Of a stretch of 26,129 nucleotides of DNA, positions 16,023 to 22,777 are shown piece after piece. The DNA is from a virus: positions 1 through 26,129 of IMG/VR virus record IMGVR_UViG_3300030061_001594; one strand, written 5' to 3'. Position numbers and translations under genes: made by a program. Under the pieces are notes generated by a model. The model was given only the letters and a program-made list of their open reading frames with translations. It was not told where the DNA came from and did no database searches. How positions within the stretch are numbered: position 1 is the first letter of the stretch; each line of letters opens with the position of its first letter.

Positions 16023-16938
16023 GCAGAGCTCCTTTCAAAAAGTTTGTCCATTCCATACCCTTTTTCTCCCAACTATAAAATCTTTTATAAAACTTTTGCT
16101 GCTCCTCTAGATGGTCTTGCATAAAACCTTCATGTAGATAATCAGCTGCTATATTAATTGCACTTCCAGTATCTTGTGCCATTTGTTCATAGTTTGTAGA
16201 GTAATTAATGTAGACAGGCCACTCTGCACAAGTTTCATACAAAGCTCCAAAATTATTAGTAATTACATGCAAACCAGATGCTAAAGCTTCTAACGCTGAT
16301 GCACAGGATGTTTCTTCAAATATAGATGGATATACAAACATATCATAAGAAGGCATCATTTCTTTTATATATTCATGTGGTTTGTAACCAATGTAATTTA
16401 CATTTGGTAATTTTTTAGCTTGTTCGTACAATGCTTCAAAATCTTTTTCAGTATTTTTTTCAAACTCAGATCCATAAACTTTACACGAACTATAAACATC
16501 TAATTTTATATTAGGGTTTTCAATTTCTTGCATAGCACGTAATAAAACATTTAAACCTCTCCAAGGTGTGCAGTGATGTATTAATTTGATGGGATTTCCT
16601 CTTTTATATTTTTTTCTTATTGGAAAATTGTCTATACCATTTTTTATTACTATAGATTTTTCAGTTGGTATATCAAAGGCATATCTAAATTTTTCATAAT
16701 TCCAATGACTATTAAAAACATACCAATCATATTCTTTGTGTCTTTCCTTATCTTTGAAAAATTTTTGTAAGTTAGGTTGATCCCAAGAATTCTTTTGCCA
16801 AAGTATATTTAATTTATCTGGGTCTAATGGAACTTTACCTGGTATGGAAGTACAAATTTGTACTTGATCTAACAGTTCTTTGGAAACATGCTTATGGAGC
16901 ATCTCCATTTGGATTTCTGTTGCTCCTCGAGGTTGCAT
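16003..16938 (-). CDS. GT4-family (GT-B) glycosyltransferase
   Basis: This is a 311-residue protein. The C-terminal domain is clearly GT-B: IKLIHHCTPWRGLNVLLRAM with R127, a YIGYKPHEYIKEMMPSYDMF stretch, then YPSIFEETSCASALEALASG with the E-x7-E pair (E209 and E217) that holds the nucleotide sugar in retaining GT4 enzymes. It is shorter than usual (350-400). The N-terminus opens at MQPRGATEIQMEMLHKHV, which matches the helix after the glycine loop, so the first strand of the fold is missing or reduced. It is coupled to the 65-residue gene by a TAATG overlap and to the GT-A gene by 20 bases. Confidence 0.85.
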   Translation of the reverse strand: MQPRGATEIQMEMLHKHVSKELLDQVQICTSIPGKVPLDPDKLNILWQKNSWDQPNLQKFFKDKERHKEYDWYVFNSHWNYEKFRYAFDIPTEKSIVIKNGIDNFPIRKKYKRGNPIKLIHHCTPWRGLNVLLRAMQEIENPNIKLDVYSSCKVYGSEFEKNTEKDFEALYEQAKKLPNVNYIGYKPHEYIKEMMPSYDMFVYPSIFEETSCASALEALASGLHVITNNFGALYETCAEWPVYINYSTNYEQMAQDTGSAINIAADYLHEGFMQDHLEEQQKFYKRFYSWEKKGMEWTNFLKGALHERNSK

Positions 16939-17135
16939 TATTTTTTAGTGGCAGCCCCCATAGTAACTTTAGTAACTTTGATTTCAAGGTCTTGTCTAAA
17001 GTCATCCACAGTAGTATCAGTATTGGGATCAGCAACATCAGCATCAAACTCAGCTTTATCAGCATAGACTTTACCCGTCCTTTTATGTTTGACTATCTCT
17101 TTTGCTTCTGCAGGTATTTTTATTAAATCACTCAT
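16938..17135 (-). CDS. Small conserved hypothetical protein (65 residues)
   Basis: The protein starts SDLIKIPAEAKEIVKHKRTG and continues KVYADKAEFDADVADPN, ending in a basic ATKK. The pattern KHKRTGKVYADKAEF looks like a short two-strand unit with a processed or exposed tail. No family is recognised with confidence. Its ATG overlaps the stop of the 46-residue basic protein (ATGA) and its stop overlaps the glycosyltransferase start, so it belongs to the same run. Position among virion genes suggests a minor structural or assembly part, but nothing in the sequence proves that. Confidence 0.65.
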   Translation of the reverse strand: MSDLIKIPAEAKEIVKHKRTGKVYADKAEFDADVADPNTDTTVDDFRQDLEIKVTKVTMGAATKK

Positions 17136-17272
17136 TTTTGTCTACGTCCTTGTCTATTGTATTTTTTATTATGTTGCAACTTCTTTTTTTTATTTGGGTT
17201 TTTTGCATGCCTTCTAGGTCTTTTCTTTGGTTTATCCCTTGGTACAAAATGTGTAAATTTTTGTTTAGCCAT
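17132..17272 (-). CDS. 46-residue highly basic protein
   Basis: The frame runs from ATG 17272 to TGA 17132. About 40% of residues are Lys, Arg or His, with the core HFVPRDKPKKRPRRHAKNPN followed by a Lys-run and QGRRQK. The start FTHFVPRDKPKKRPxRH recalls a small protein found in marine T4-like cyanophages and pelagiphages, also of unknown function. CAGGA lies close to the ATG, inside the end of the 111-residue gene (8-base overlap). The charge suggests nucleic acid binding, or binding to an acidic virion surface. The conserved start and the coupling on both sides support a real gene despite its size. Confidence 0.75.
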   Translation of the reverse strand: MAKQKFTHFVPRDKPKKRPRRHAKNPNKKKKLQHNKKYNRQGRRQK

Positions 17273-17600
17273 TTTCCTGTGAACGATCAATCAAAGCATA
17301 ACTTACAATACCTGTGATCGCGTTAGCTGCTCCTGCTTGCATAGATAAAACATCACTTGCTTCTAGATTTAAAGATCCTTTAACCATATTTGCAGTTGCC
17401 TTATTTAATTCTTCGTAAGATATTTTTACAGCAGATCCACCTGATTTTGTCACTAAAGCATGAGTATCAACATTACTAGAAGTGTCATGTACAGCTTGTA
17501 TGCTTTTTACAATAATAGTTGCATCACTAGGACATGTTAATACAGGTGTAACATTGGTAGTTGTTAAATCAAATGTTTCGCTTTTATATCTTATTGTCAT
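17265..17600 (-). CDS. Small beta-rich virion protein (111 residues)
   Basis: The sequence is Thr/Ser/Val-rich with short alternating strands: YKSETFDLTTTNVTPVLTCP, ATIIVKSIQAVHDTSS, ALVTKSGGSAVKISYEELNK, SLNLEASDVLSMQAGAAN and GIVSYALIDRS. This pattern fits a small beta-sandwich, as in head decoration, head-tail joining or tail proteins whose genes lie near the tail hub gene. I recall similar proteins in marine phages without a proven role. The ATG overlaps the stop of the 54-residue gene (ATGA). Confidence 0.7.
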   Translation of the reverse strand: MTIRYKSETFDLTTTNVTPVLTCPSDATIIVKSIQAVHDTSSNVDTHALVTKSGGSAVKISYEELNKATANMVKGSLNLEASDVLSMQAGAANAITGIVSYALIDRSQENG

Positions 17601-17761
17601 TGCATGAAATAATTAAATGAATCTTGTTCGTTTTTCAAGTCCTGTTGATAAGAAGTGTTTAATTGATTTTCAACAGTAGCTATAGCTTGGTTAATTTGTC
17701 TAAACCCTTCCGTTGAATATTCTGCTGGTGGTTCAGGCACGTATACATTTATCTTAGCCAT
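17597..17761 (-). CDS. Small hypothetical protein (54 residues)
   Basis: I chose the ATG at 17761 because GGTGGAG lies about 7 bases upstream. The frame can extend to 17863, but the added 34 residues fall inside the end of the 141-residue gene in another frame. The protein begins AKINVYVPEPPAEYSTEGFR and continues as one predicted helix (INQAIATVENQLNTSYQQ) with an Asn/Gln/Asp-rich tail. The PPxEYxxxxFRQINxAIxxVExQL pattern is common among small structural-region proteins of marine phages, in my memory. The function is unknown. It could be a small tail or assembly factor. Confidence 0.7.
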   Translation of the reverse strand: MAKINVYVPEPPAEYSTEGFRQINQAIATVENQLNTSYQQDLKNEQDSFNYFMQ

Positions 17762-18179
17762 GCAACGCTCCACCTCTTTCTGAAGAATCAAAACCACCCC
17801 TAGATGGACTACTTGGTGCGCTTTGGTTTGCTCCTCCAGGTCTATCTCCTCTTCCTCTATCACCCTCGGAAGAACCTTGATTATTTAATCTTTGTTGAAT
17901 TTGTTGTATATCGCTTCTTCTCTGATCAGCCATAACTTGTCTTTGCATTCTTTTGTTTTCTAAGTAATTAGATATCAAACCAGATCTACCAGTTAATGCA
18001 GAAATACCAACTAAAGGGTTTATGGCAGTACCAAATACAGTCGATCCTAAAGCTTCTAAACCTATTTTTTCACCAAGTTTGTTAAGAGCAACATTTCTTA
18101 TTACATTTCCGCCTATTGTTCTAAAATCAGGTAAAGTTGTTCCTTCATCAATTAAAGGTTTAATACCAAGTTGTTCCAT
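17754..18179 (-). CDS. Virion-region protein with disordered Gly/Ser tail (141 residues)
   Basis: The first 65 residues contain a Gly/Ile/Leu-rich segment (IGLEALGSTVFGTAINPLVG then ISALTGRSGLI) with moderate hydrophobicity. A charged helix follows (NKRMQRQVMADQRRSDIQQI). The last 40 residues are low-complexity Gly, Ser, Arg and Pro (EGDRGRGDRPGGANQSAPSS). The start overlaps the stop of the tail hub gene (TAATG). The mix of a semi-hydrophobic segment, helix and disordered tail fits a small virion or ejection protein. I do not recognise a family. Confidence 0.62.
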   Translation of the reverse strand: MEQLGIKPLIDEGTTLPDFRTIGGNVIRNVALNKLGEKIGLEALGSTVFGTAINPLVGISALTGRSGLISNYLENKRMQRQVMADQRRSDIQQIQQRLNNQGSSEGDRGRGDRPGGANQSAPSSPSRGGFDSSERGGALHG

Positions 18180-20107
18180 TATCTTCTTCCATCAATATTC
18201 ACATCAGCCCTAAAGGTTCCAAACCTCCAAGTTTCGTTAACTGCTGTGTTTTGTATTTTTAAATTAGCCAATCGTCCTCTAGCTCTTGTATCAATTTTAC
18301 TTGTAGATGAGTTTATAGTAAAAGGACCCAATTGGGAAGAGGTTCCTGAGTCAATTGGAAAGTTCTTTAAGAATATAGTCACTATTGCATTTCCTTGTAA
18401 ATTTTTGAAATCAGGTAAAAATCTACTTACTCTTAGCATATATTGACCATCTCCTTCAGTTGGTAAATCAAAATCACCTGATTGTATGTATGCTGGAATC
18501 GCAGTTTCAGTACCATTTAAAGATATTTCATTATTACCTACCTCATGTGCATAATAAGTAGTAGCTCCAAAGGTATTAGTCGCTCCACTTAAATTAGAAA
18601 TTGTTGGAGTACCAGTTGAAGAATATTCAGTTGCATAAGGCACATCATATGTACTAGCATCCGCATAAGAACTTCTTGCAAGGGACATTACCGACCATGT
18701 ATTTTCTACATAATTATATACAGCAGCTCTGTTATTTTGAACAGCAGGGTTTCCTAAGGGTGTGCCTGAAGGATAAAACCAAATAATTTCATTAAATAAA
18801 GAGTTGTGTGAACCATATATAATTTCATTAGATGAGTAGTTTATTCCTACATTTGATCCGGTGGTCGTAAATACAAAGTCTTCAACAAGTGAAGGAAGTA
18901 ATTTAACCGTACCATCAAACACAAAGAATCCTCCACCTGAACCCATCCAAAATACTTTACCGTCTGCATATACAGTAGCGTGTTGACCAATACATCCACA
19001 GTTGGAACCAACTTGTCTTATAGAAAAAGTAAATGGTGGACCTACAAACTGCATTGTGTACGCTGCTTGATCAGTCAAAATTAAATTATAATCTTTACCA
19101 GATACGGCTGCTACGATTTTGTTTCCGGTGTCCAGTCTAAATGTTCCAGCAGTATTTACAGAAGTAGGTTGATAAACATTATAGTTTTCTTGATCACTAA
19201 ATCTAATAAACATTGGGTCTTGTGTTGTATTATCTCCAATCGTAGTCTCAGTTCCAAAATGAACAACGTGCCTATCCCTGTCTGAAGTTATAGTTAATCT
19301 TGATGCTGTTGGAGCTCCTGTCATAACTGTAGCTCTAACCGTCAAAGGATTTGAGACACCAGGGTTCCAAGTAAATGTTTTACCATCTTTTACTGTTGCT
19401 ATTAATTGTTGTCCAAAATTATCTAATGACCATGTTCCAGGATCAAGTATAACTGTGGAACTTGTTGTAGCAGAACCCCATGTTCCTCTACTCCATGTAC
19501 CTGTACCCCATCCATAACCATATGTTTGAATAGTCGGACCAATTTCTTCGTAAGGGTTAATACTTGCAGAGCCTGCTGCAGTCATACCTGTTCCCGACTC
19601 ATTTGTTTTCATTTGAACCGTAAAAGAATTAACATTTGGAACAGTTAAAATTTCAAAAGTAAAATCTTGAAAATCACCTGTAGTATAACCCGTTGCTCCA
19701 CCACCAGGTAAACTCACAGAAGTAAAAGTTATATATTCTCCAATATCTAAACCATGAGAAGATTTATTTACAGTAACAGTATTTGATCCGTTTGTTGATG
19801 TAAAAGTTGCACCTGTTATAGCAGTTGCTAAAGGTGTTATATCATAAAATTTATCTTCATAATAAATATATAAAGCCTTTGAAGAACCAAGTGCTGCATA
19901 TCTATTACCTTCTAAATCTGTCCAAGTGTGTTGAGCACGTGTTGGTCCTGCAATTGTTTCTTGACCAATGGCTGTATAACCACCTATTTTTTCTGGTTGA
20001 CCATATCTAAATCTAACAAAATCTCCATCAATCCATTGTCCTTCTGCTCCTGATGGGGTATCTGCTTTATTAATTCCTGGTCGAATAGTTACGTTTGTTA
20101 AAGGCAT
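18179..20107 (-). CDS. Tail hub/nozzle protein (P22 gp10 or T7 gp12-like)
   Basis: This 642-residue protein is beta-rich. It opens TNVTIRPGINKADTPSGAEG then QWIDGDFVRFRYGQPEKIGG, a start I recall as typical of a tail protein in marine podoviruses. The middle has repeated WD-like beta motifs such as GNKIVAAVSGKDYNLILTDQ and SNCGCIGQHATVYADGKVFW followed by MGSGGGFFVFDG. This recalls the barrel of packaged-DNA stabilisation or nozzle proteins (P22 gp10, T7 gp12), which close the tail channel and carry fibres. Placement between the small tail genes and the fibre genes agrees. The precise family is uncertain. No enzyme motif is present. Confidence 0.68.
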   Translation of the reverse strand: MPLTNVTIRPGINKADTPSGAEGQWIDGDFVRFRYGQPEKIGGYTAIGQETIAGPTRAQHTWTDLEGNRYAALGSSKALYIYYEDKFYDITPLATAITGATFTSTNGSNTVTVNKSSHGLDIGEYITFTSVSLPGGGATGYTTGDFQDFTFEILTVPNVNSFTVQMKTNESGTGMTAAGSASINPYEEIGPTIQTYGYGWGTGTWSRGTWGSATTSSTVILDPGTWSLDNFGQQLIATVKDGKTFTWNPGVSNPLTVRATVMTGAPTASRLTITSDRDRHVVHFGTETTIGDNTTQDPMFIRFSDQENYNVYQPTSVNTAGTFRLDTGNKIVAAVSGKDYNLILTDQAAYTMQFVGPPFTFSIRQVGSNCGCIGQHATVYADGKVFWMGSGGGFFVFDGTVKLLPSLVEDFVFTTTGSNVGINYSSNEIIYGSHNSLFNEIIWFYPSGTPLGNPAVQNNRAAVYNYVENTWSVMSLARSSYADASTYDVPYATEYSSTGTPTISNLSGATNTFGATTYYAHEVGNNEISLNGTETAIPAYIQSGDFDLPTEGDGQYMLRVSRFLPDFKNLQGNAIVTIFLKNFPIDSGTSSQLGPFTINSSTSKIDTRARGRLANLKIQNTAVNETWRFGTFRADVNIDGRR

Positions 20108-20125
20108 AAGCCATTTTACATCATT

Positions 20126-20800
20126 TTATAGCTTCATCCAAGTCGCAGGGGAAGGTATATTATGTTCAGATTTAACACCTTCTTTCATAGTTAACATTAT
20201 ATCACCTGATATTGATATTCGAGGTACATCTTTAGTATTCTTTCCAGTTTCATGAAACATCATAGAAGGAAATATAATCACATTACCAGTTTCGGCAGGA
20301 TACTCAGCTTTACCATAATTACTTTGGTTCCACTCTGTGAAATATGGATCTCTTTTAGGTACGTTTAATCCAACCTTATGTGCGTCATCATCAAGTAAAA
20401 AAAGATTACCCTGCTCATAGGCTTGCGGATAATAAACAAAACTAAAATGACTACTCATGTGTCTATGGTAAGATATAAACTGGTCTTTAACTGATAGAGT
20501 TGCCCAAGACTTTGTGATATATGCTTCAAGCAAATCTAAATTATATTTTTGTGCAGACAAACAATCTTGTATTACTTTTGATAGTTCATTATATAATTTT
20601 TCAAATCTTATATCTGTATGAAGGTTATCATCAATGGTTTGTAATTCTTTTGGTTTTATATCTGTGGTTGTTGAGTATTGAGAATTGGTTGGAGTAATAT
20701 CTCTAAGTATTATTGGTACAATCTTTTTATTTATTTCTTCAAAGTTTTCTAGCTTAGTTATATATATTGGGTAACCAAACCATTTTGATATATTAGCCAT
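20126..20800 (-). CDS. 2-oxoglutarate/Fe(II)-dependent oxygenase
   Basis: This 224-residue protein carries the double-stranded beta-helix motif of the 2OG-Fe(II) oxygenase group common in marine phages (PF13759-like): ISYHRHMSSHFSFVYYPQAY with H112/H114 as iron ligands, GNLFLLDD, then TGNVIIFPSMMFHETGKN with distal ligand H183, and PRISISGDI with R194 to bind 2-oxoglutarate. It should hydroxylate a protein, nucleotide or small molecule using O2 and 2-oxoglutarate. I chose the ATG at 20800 because AAGGG lies 7-8 bases upstream; the longer frame adds 7 residues. The start overlaps the ParB-like gene by 8 bases. The substrate is unknown. Confidence 0.8.
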   Translation of the reverse strand: MANISKWFGYPIYITKLENFEEINKKIVPIILRDITPTNSQYSTTTDIKPKELQTIDDNLHTDIRFEKLYNELSKVIQDCLSAQKYNLDLLEAYITKSWATLSVKDQFISYHRHMSSHFSFVYYPQAYEQGNLFLLDDDAHKVGLNVPKRDPYFTEWNQSNYGKAEYPAETGNVIIFPSMMFHETGKNTKDVPRISISGDIMLTMKEGVKSEHNIPSPATWMKL

Positions 20801-21110
20801 CAAGTTTCCCTTGATAATCAAACCAAATATAGCTATTTAATTTTGATAATAATTTTTCCATGTCATTATCCTTTACCACATATACAAGTGTTTCTGTACA
20901 AAAATCTTTAATAGCTTCATACCTATGGTGACCATCGATTAATACACCATTATTAACAACTAATGGACATAACAAACCATTTAATTTTATATCAATTTCT
21001 AATTGATCTATTAGTTCTTGATTATTATTAGATTGATTAGGCTTTATATTTTTAAATTTATATCTTTGAAGTATTGAATTAAAAATAATTTTTTTAGGTT
21101 TAAGAAACAC
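20793..21110 (-). CDS. Stand-alone ParB/sulfiredoxin-fold protein
   Basis: This 105-residue protein has the ParB N-terminal domain signature: a helix with IDQLEIDIKLNGLLCPLVV, where I-x-x-N-G-L-x-x-P-L-V-V is box I, then VLIDGHHRYEAIKDF (residues 57-71). Canonical partition ParB has GERRxxA at the second site. DGHHR is the form used by ParB-fold small-molecule enzymes such as the serine kinases SerK and SbnI, from my memory. No DNA-binding HTH follows, so partitioning is unlikely. The start is a GTG in a TAGTG overlap with the adhesin gene stop; no other start lies near. It could be a kinase, a nucleotide-dependent switch or a nuclease. Confidence 0.72.
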   Translation of the reverse strand: MFLKPKKIIFNSILQRYKFKNIKPNQSNNNQELIDQLEIDIKLNGLLCPLVVNNGVLIDGHHRYEAIKDFCTETLVYVVKDNDMEKLLSKLNSYIWFDYQGKLDG

Positions 21111-22057
21111 TAATTAACTCGTAAGAATCTATACCTTATTTCTCCGTTTCCACCTGAAGCACCGTTTGTAGCACCACCACCAGTTACTTGTGCGGCTCCA
21201 CCTCCACCACCAGATCCACGAGTTCCTGCAGATCCTGCTGTACCTGATCCAGAAGACGAGCCACCAGACCCTCCTGATATAGCACCTGCATAAGAGTCTC
21301 CTCCATCAAAACCACTTATTCTACAGTTATCACCACTACAGTTTCCAGATCCTGATAAATCACCTTGAGCACCATTGCCTGATTGATTAAAAGAAGCTCT
21401 TGGTCCCGATGTATTTGTAGTAACAGATTTAGTGGTTCCATCACTATCTCTAAAATTACCAGAGGTAATTGCAGTTCCTCCAATTGTTGCTGATCCCGCA
21501 CTACCCCTTGTGTTAGTTCTTAAAGGTCCTTGTACTCCACCACCTGTTCCAGATGATCCACCACCCGCACCTAATGTAAATAATGATCCAGCCGAAGATC
21601 CTGATAAAGTAGTATTAGTACCTGCAGAAGCTATTCTTGGTTGACTAAAATTAGCAGTTTGGTTTCCTGGAGCGCCTCCACCACCAATTGAATAAGATAA
21701 TGTTTCACCTTCTGTAACAGAAAATATTTTGTCAGATATATACGCACCTGAACCACCTCCTGCACCTGCAGATTCTCCACCTGCTTTATCATAACTTACA
21801 CCACCTGCAGCACCACCTCCGCCACCAACAGCAGCTTGTATGTGAATTGCATTAGCACCATCAGGTACTGTAAATGTTCCTGAACCAGAACTTAGTGTTT
21901 GAATTGAACCAGGTGTAAAAGCTGCAAATACTAATTTCCAAACACCAGATACTTTCGCATAAATTTCATCCGCTTCTTGCCAAGTACCCGATACTTTTCC
22001 GTAAGCGTTTTCTATCTCTTGAAATGTTCCCGAAACCTTAGCATAGGTATTAGCCAT
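21110..22057 (-). CDS. Glycine-rich adhesin-like tail-tip protein
   Basis: This 315-residue protein is in three parts. Residues 5-44 hold three 14-residue repeats of the type YAKVSGTWQEADE, ending VWKLVFAAFTPG. Next a beta-strand block (SGTFTVPDGANAIHIQAAVG) leads into a region of about 240 residues full of poly-Gly runs (GGGGGAAGG, GAGGGSG, GGSGGSSSGSGT, GSGGGGGAAQ) broken by short strands such as GETLSYSIGGGGAPG. The C-terminus is GEIRYRFLRVN. The pattern resembles T-even gp38-type adhesins with a polyglycine-II lattice, which bind the host receptor at fibre tips. AGGAG lies 5 bases upstream of the ATG. A receptor role is inferred from composition. Confidence 0.72.
   Translation of the reverse strand: MANTYAKVSGTFQEIENAYGKVSGTWQEADEIYAKVSGVWKLVFAAFTPGSIQTLSSGSGTFTVPDGANAIHIQAAVGGGGGAAGGVSYDKAGGESAGAGGGSGAYISDKIFSVTEGETLSYSIGGGGAPGNQTANFSQPRIASAGTNTTLSGSSAGSLFTLGAGGGSSGTGGGVQGPLRTNTRGSAGSATIGGTAITSGNFRDSDGTTKSVTTNTSGPRASFNQSGNGAQGDLSGSGNCSGDNCRISGFDGGDSYAGAISGGSGGSSSGSGTAGSAGTRGSGGGGGAAQVTGGGATNGASGGNGEIRYRFLRVN
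21926..22045 (-). repeat. Three 14-residue AKVSG repeats in the adhesin gene
   Basis: Residues 5-44 of the glycine-rich protein hold YAKVSGTFQEIEN, YGKVSGTWQEADEI and YAKVSGVWKLVF. Each unit gives one Y-x-K-V-S-G-x-(W/F) strand. The repeat sits before the poly-Gly part and may be the trimer-forming stem or the attachment point. Confidence 0.85.
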
Positions 22058-22065
22058 CTAAACTC

Positions 22066-22740
22066 CTATGTTGAATATTTAAACCAGATGTCTCCATCAC
22101 TACCTCCTGAAGGAGAAGATGTGCTTATTGTAAATTTTCTTTCAAGCTTTGCAGCAGTCACCGCATTGTCAGCTAATTTTGCTGTACTAACTTGATTTGC
22201 AGAAATATTTGCAGTCAATACTGCATTGTCAGCAAGTTGAGCAGATTGAATTGCATCATCTGCTACTTTCGCATTGGTCACTGCATCATCAGCAATTTGT
22301 GCTGTCCCTAGTGTGCCTCCTAAAGTATCTAACGATACTTCGTTTAAGTTCGTACCATCAGCATATGCTGCATAAATTTTTGAAGCATCTAGTGTGAATC
22401 CAGTTCCTGATGCAGTTTTAATAGTGAGGTTTGTTGGGTTAGTTATTAATCTACAATCAAATATATAAAATTTTTCTATAGAGTCTGGTATGGTAACTGT
22501 TGTTGCACCTGAAAGAGTAATAGTTGCAAATTTAATTACCATATTTCTAGCAGTAGAAATAGATGCGTTACTCATAACTAAAGCTGTAGTAGAACCACTT
22601 GAAAGAGAGATAGACTCAAAACCTGCAATCGCTTGTTGGACAAGTTCTAAGTTTGTATTTGTTTTAGTACCCCATGTACCGGCATTCTCACCGGTGGCCA
22701 TTAGTTCTAGTTTAAGATCTGATGAATATGTTGATGCCAT
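22066..22740 (-). CDS. Tail fibre protein with decapeptide repeats
   Basis: This 224-residue protein opens ASTYSSDLKLELMATGENAG then TWGTKTNTNLELVQQAIAGF, a start found in many phage fibre and collar-type proteins, where it attaches the fibre to the tail. A beta-sandwich-like block (to about residue 140) is followed by five near-perfect 10-residue repeats at 146-195 (pattern xAxxADxAVx) and then PSGGSDGDIWFKYST at the end, a tip motif common in fibre proteins. It should be a trimeric fibre involved in host contact. It sits immediately after the promoter at 22749-22777 and has no Shine-Dalgarno, unlike most neighbours. Confidence 0.8.
   Translation of the reverse strand: MASTYSSDLKLELMATGENAGTWGTKTNTNLELVQQAIAGFESISLSSGSTTALVMSNASISTARNMVIKFATITLSGATTVTIPDSIEKFYIFDCRLITNPTNLTIKTASGTGFTLDASKIYAAYADGTNLNEVSLDTLGGTLGTAQIADDAVTNAKVADDAIQSAQLADNAVLTANISANQVSTAKLADNAVTAAKLERKFTISTSSPSGGSDGDIWFKYST
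22141..22305 (-). repeat. Decapeptide repeat array in the fibre gene
   Basis: Residues 146-200 read as units TAQIADDAVT, NAKVADDAIQ, SAQLADNAVL, TANISANQVS and TAKLADNAVT, then AAKLE. Small hydrophobic residues at fixed places suggest a triple beta-helix or coiled shaft. Copy number in such arrays can change by slippage. Confidence 0.85.
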
Positions 22741-22748
22741 AATTTAGT

Positions 22749-22777
22749 ATTATACCCTTTTTAAGCTGCCTTATCAA
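22749..22777 (-). promoter_or_regulatory. Near-consensus sigma70 promoter for the fibre gene
   Basis: Read on the minus strand, TTGATA (22772-22777) is followed by 17 bases and a perfect TATAAT (22749-22754). Only 8 bases (ACTAAATT) separate the -10 box from the ATG at 22740, so the start of transcription would be 1-3 bases before the ATG. No Shine-Dalgarno lies in usable range, which fits a leaderless mRNA. The -35 box overlaps the last codons and stop of the 228-residue gene. Confidence 0.65.
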
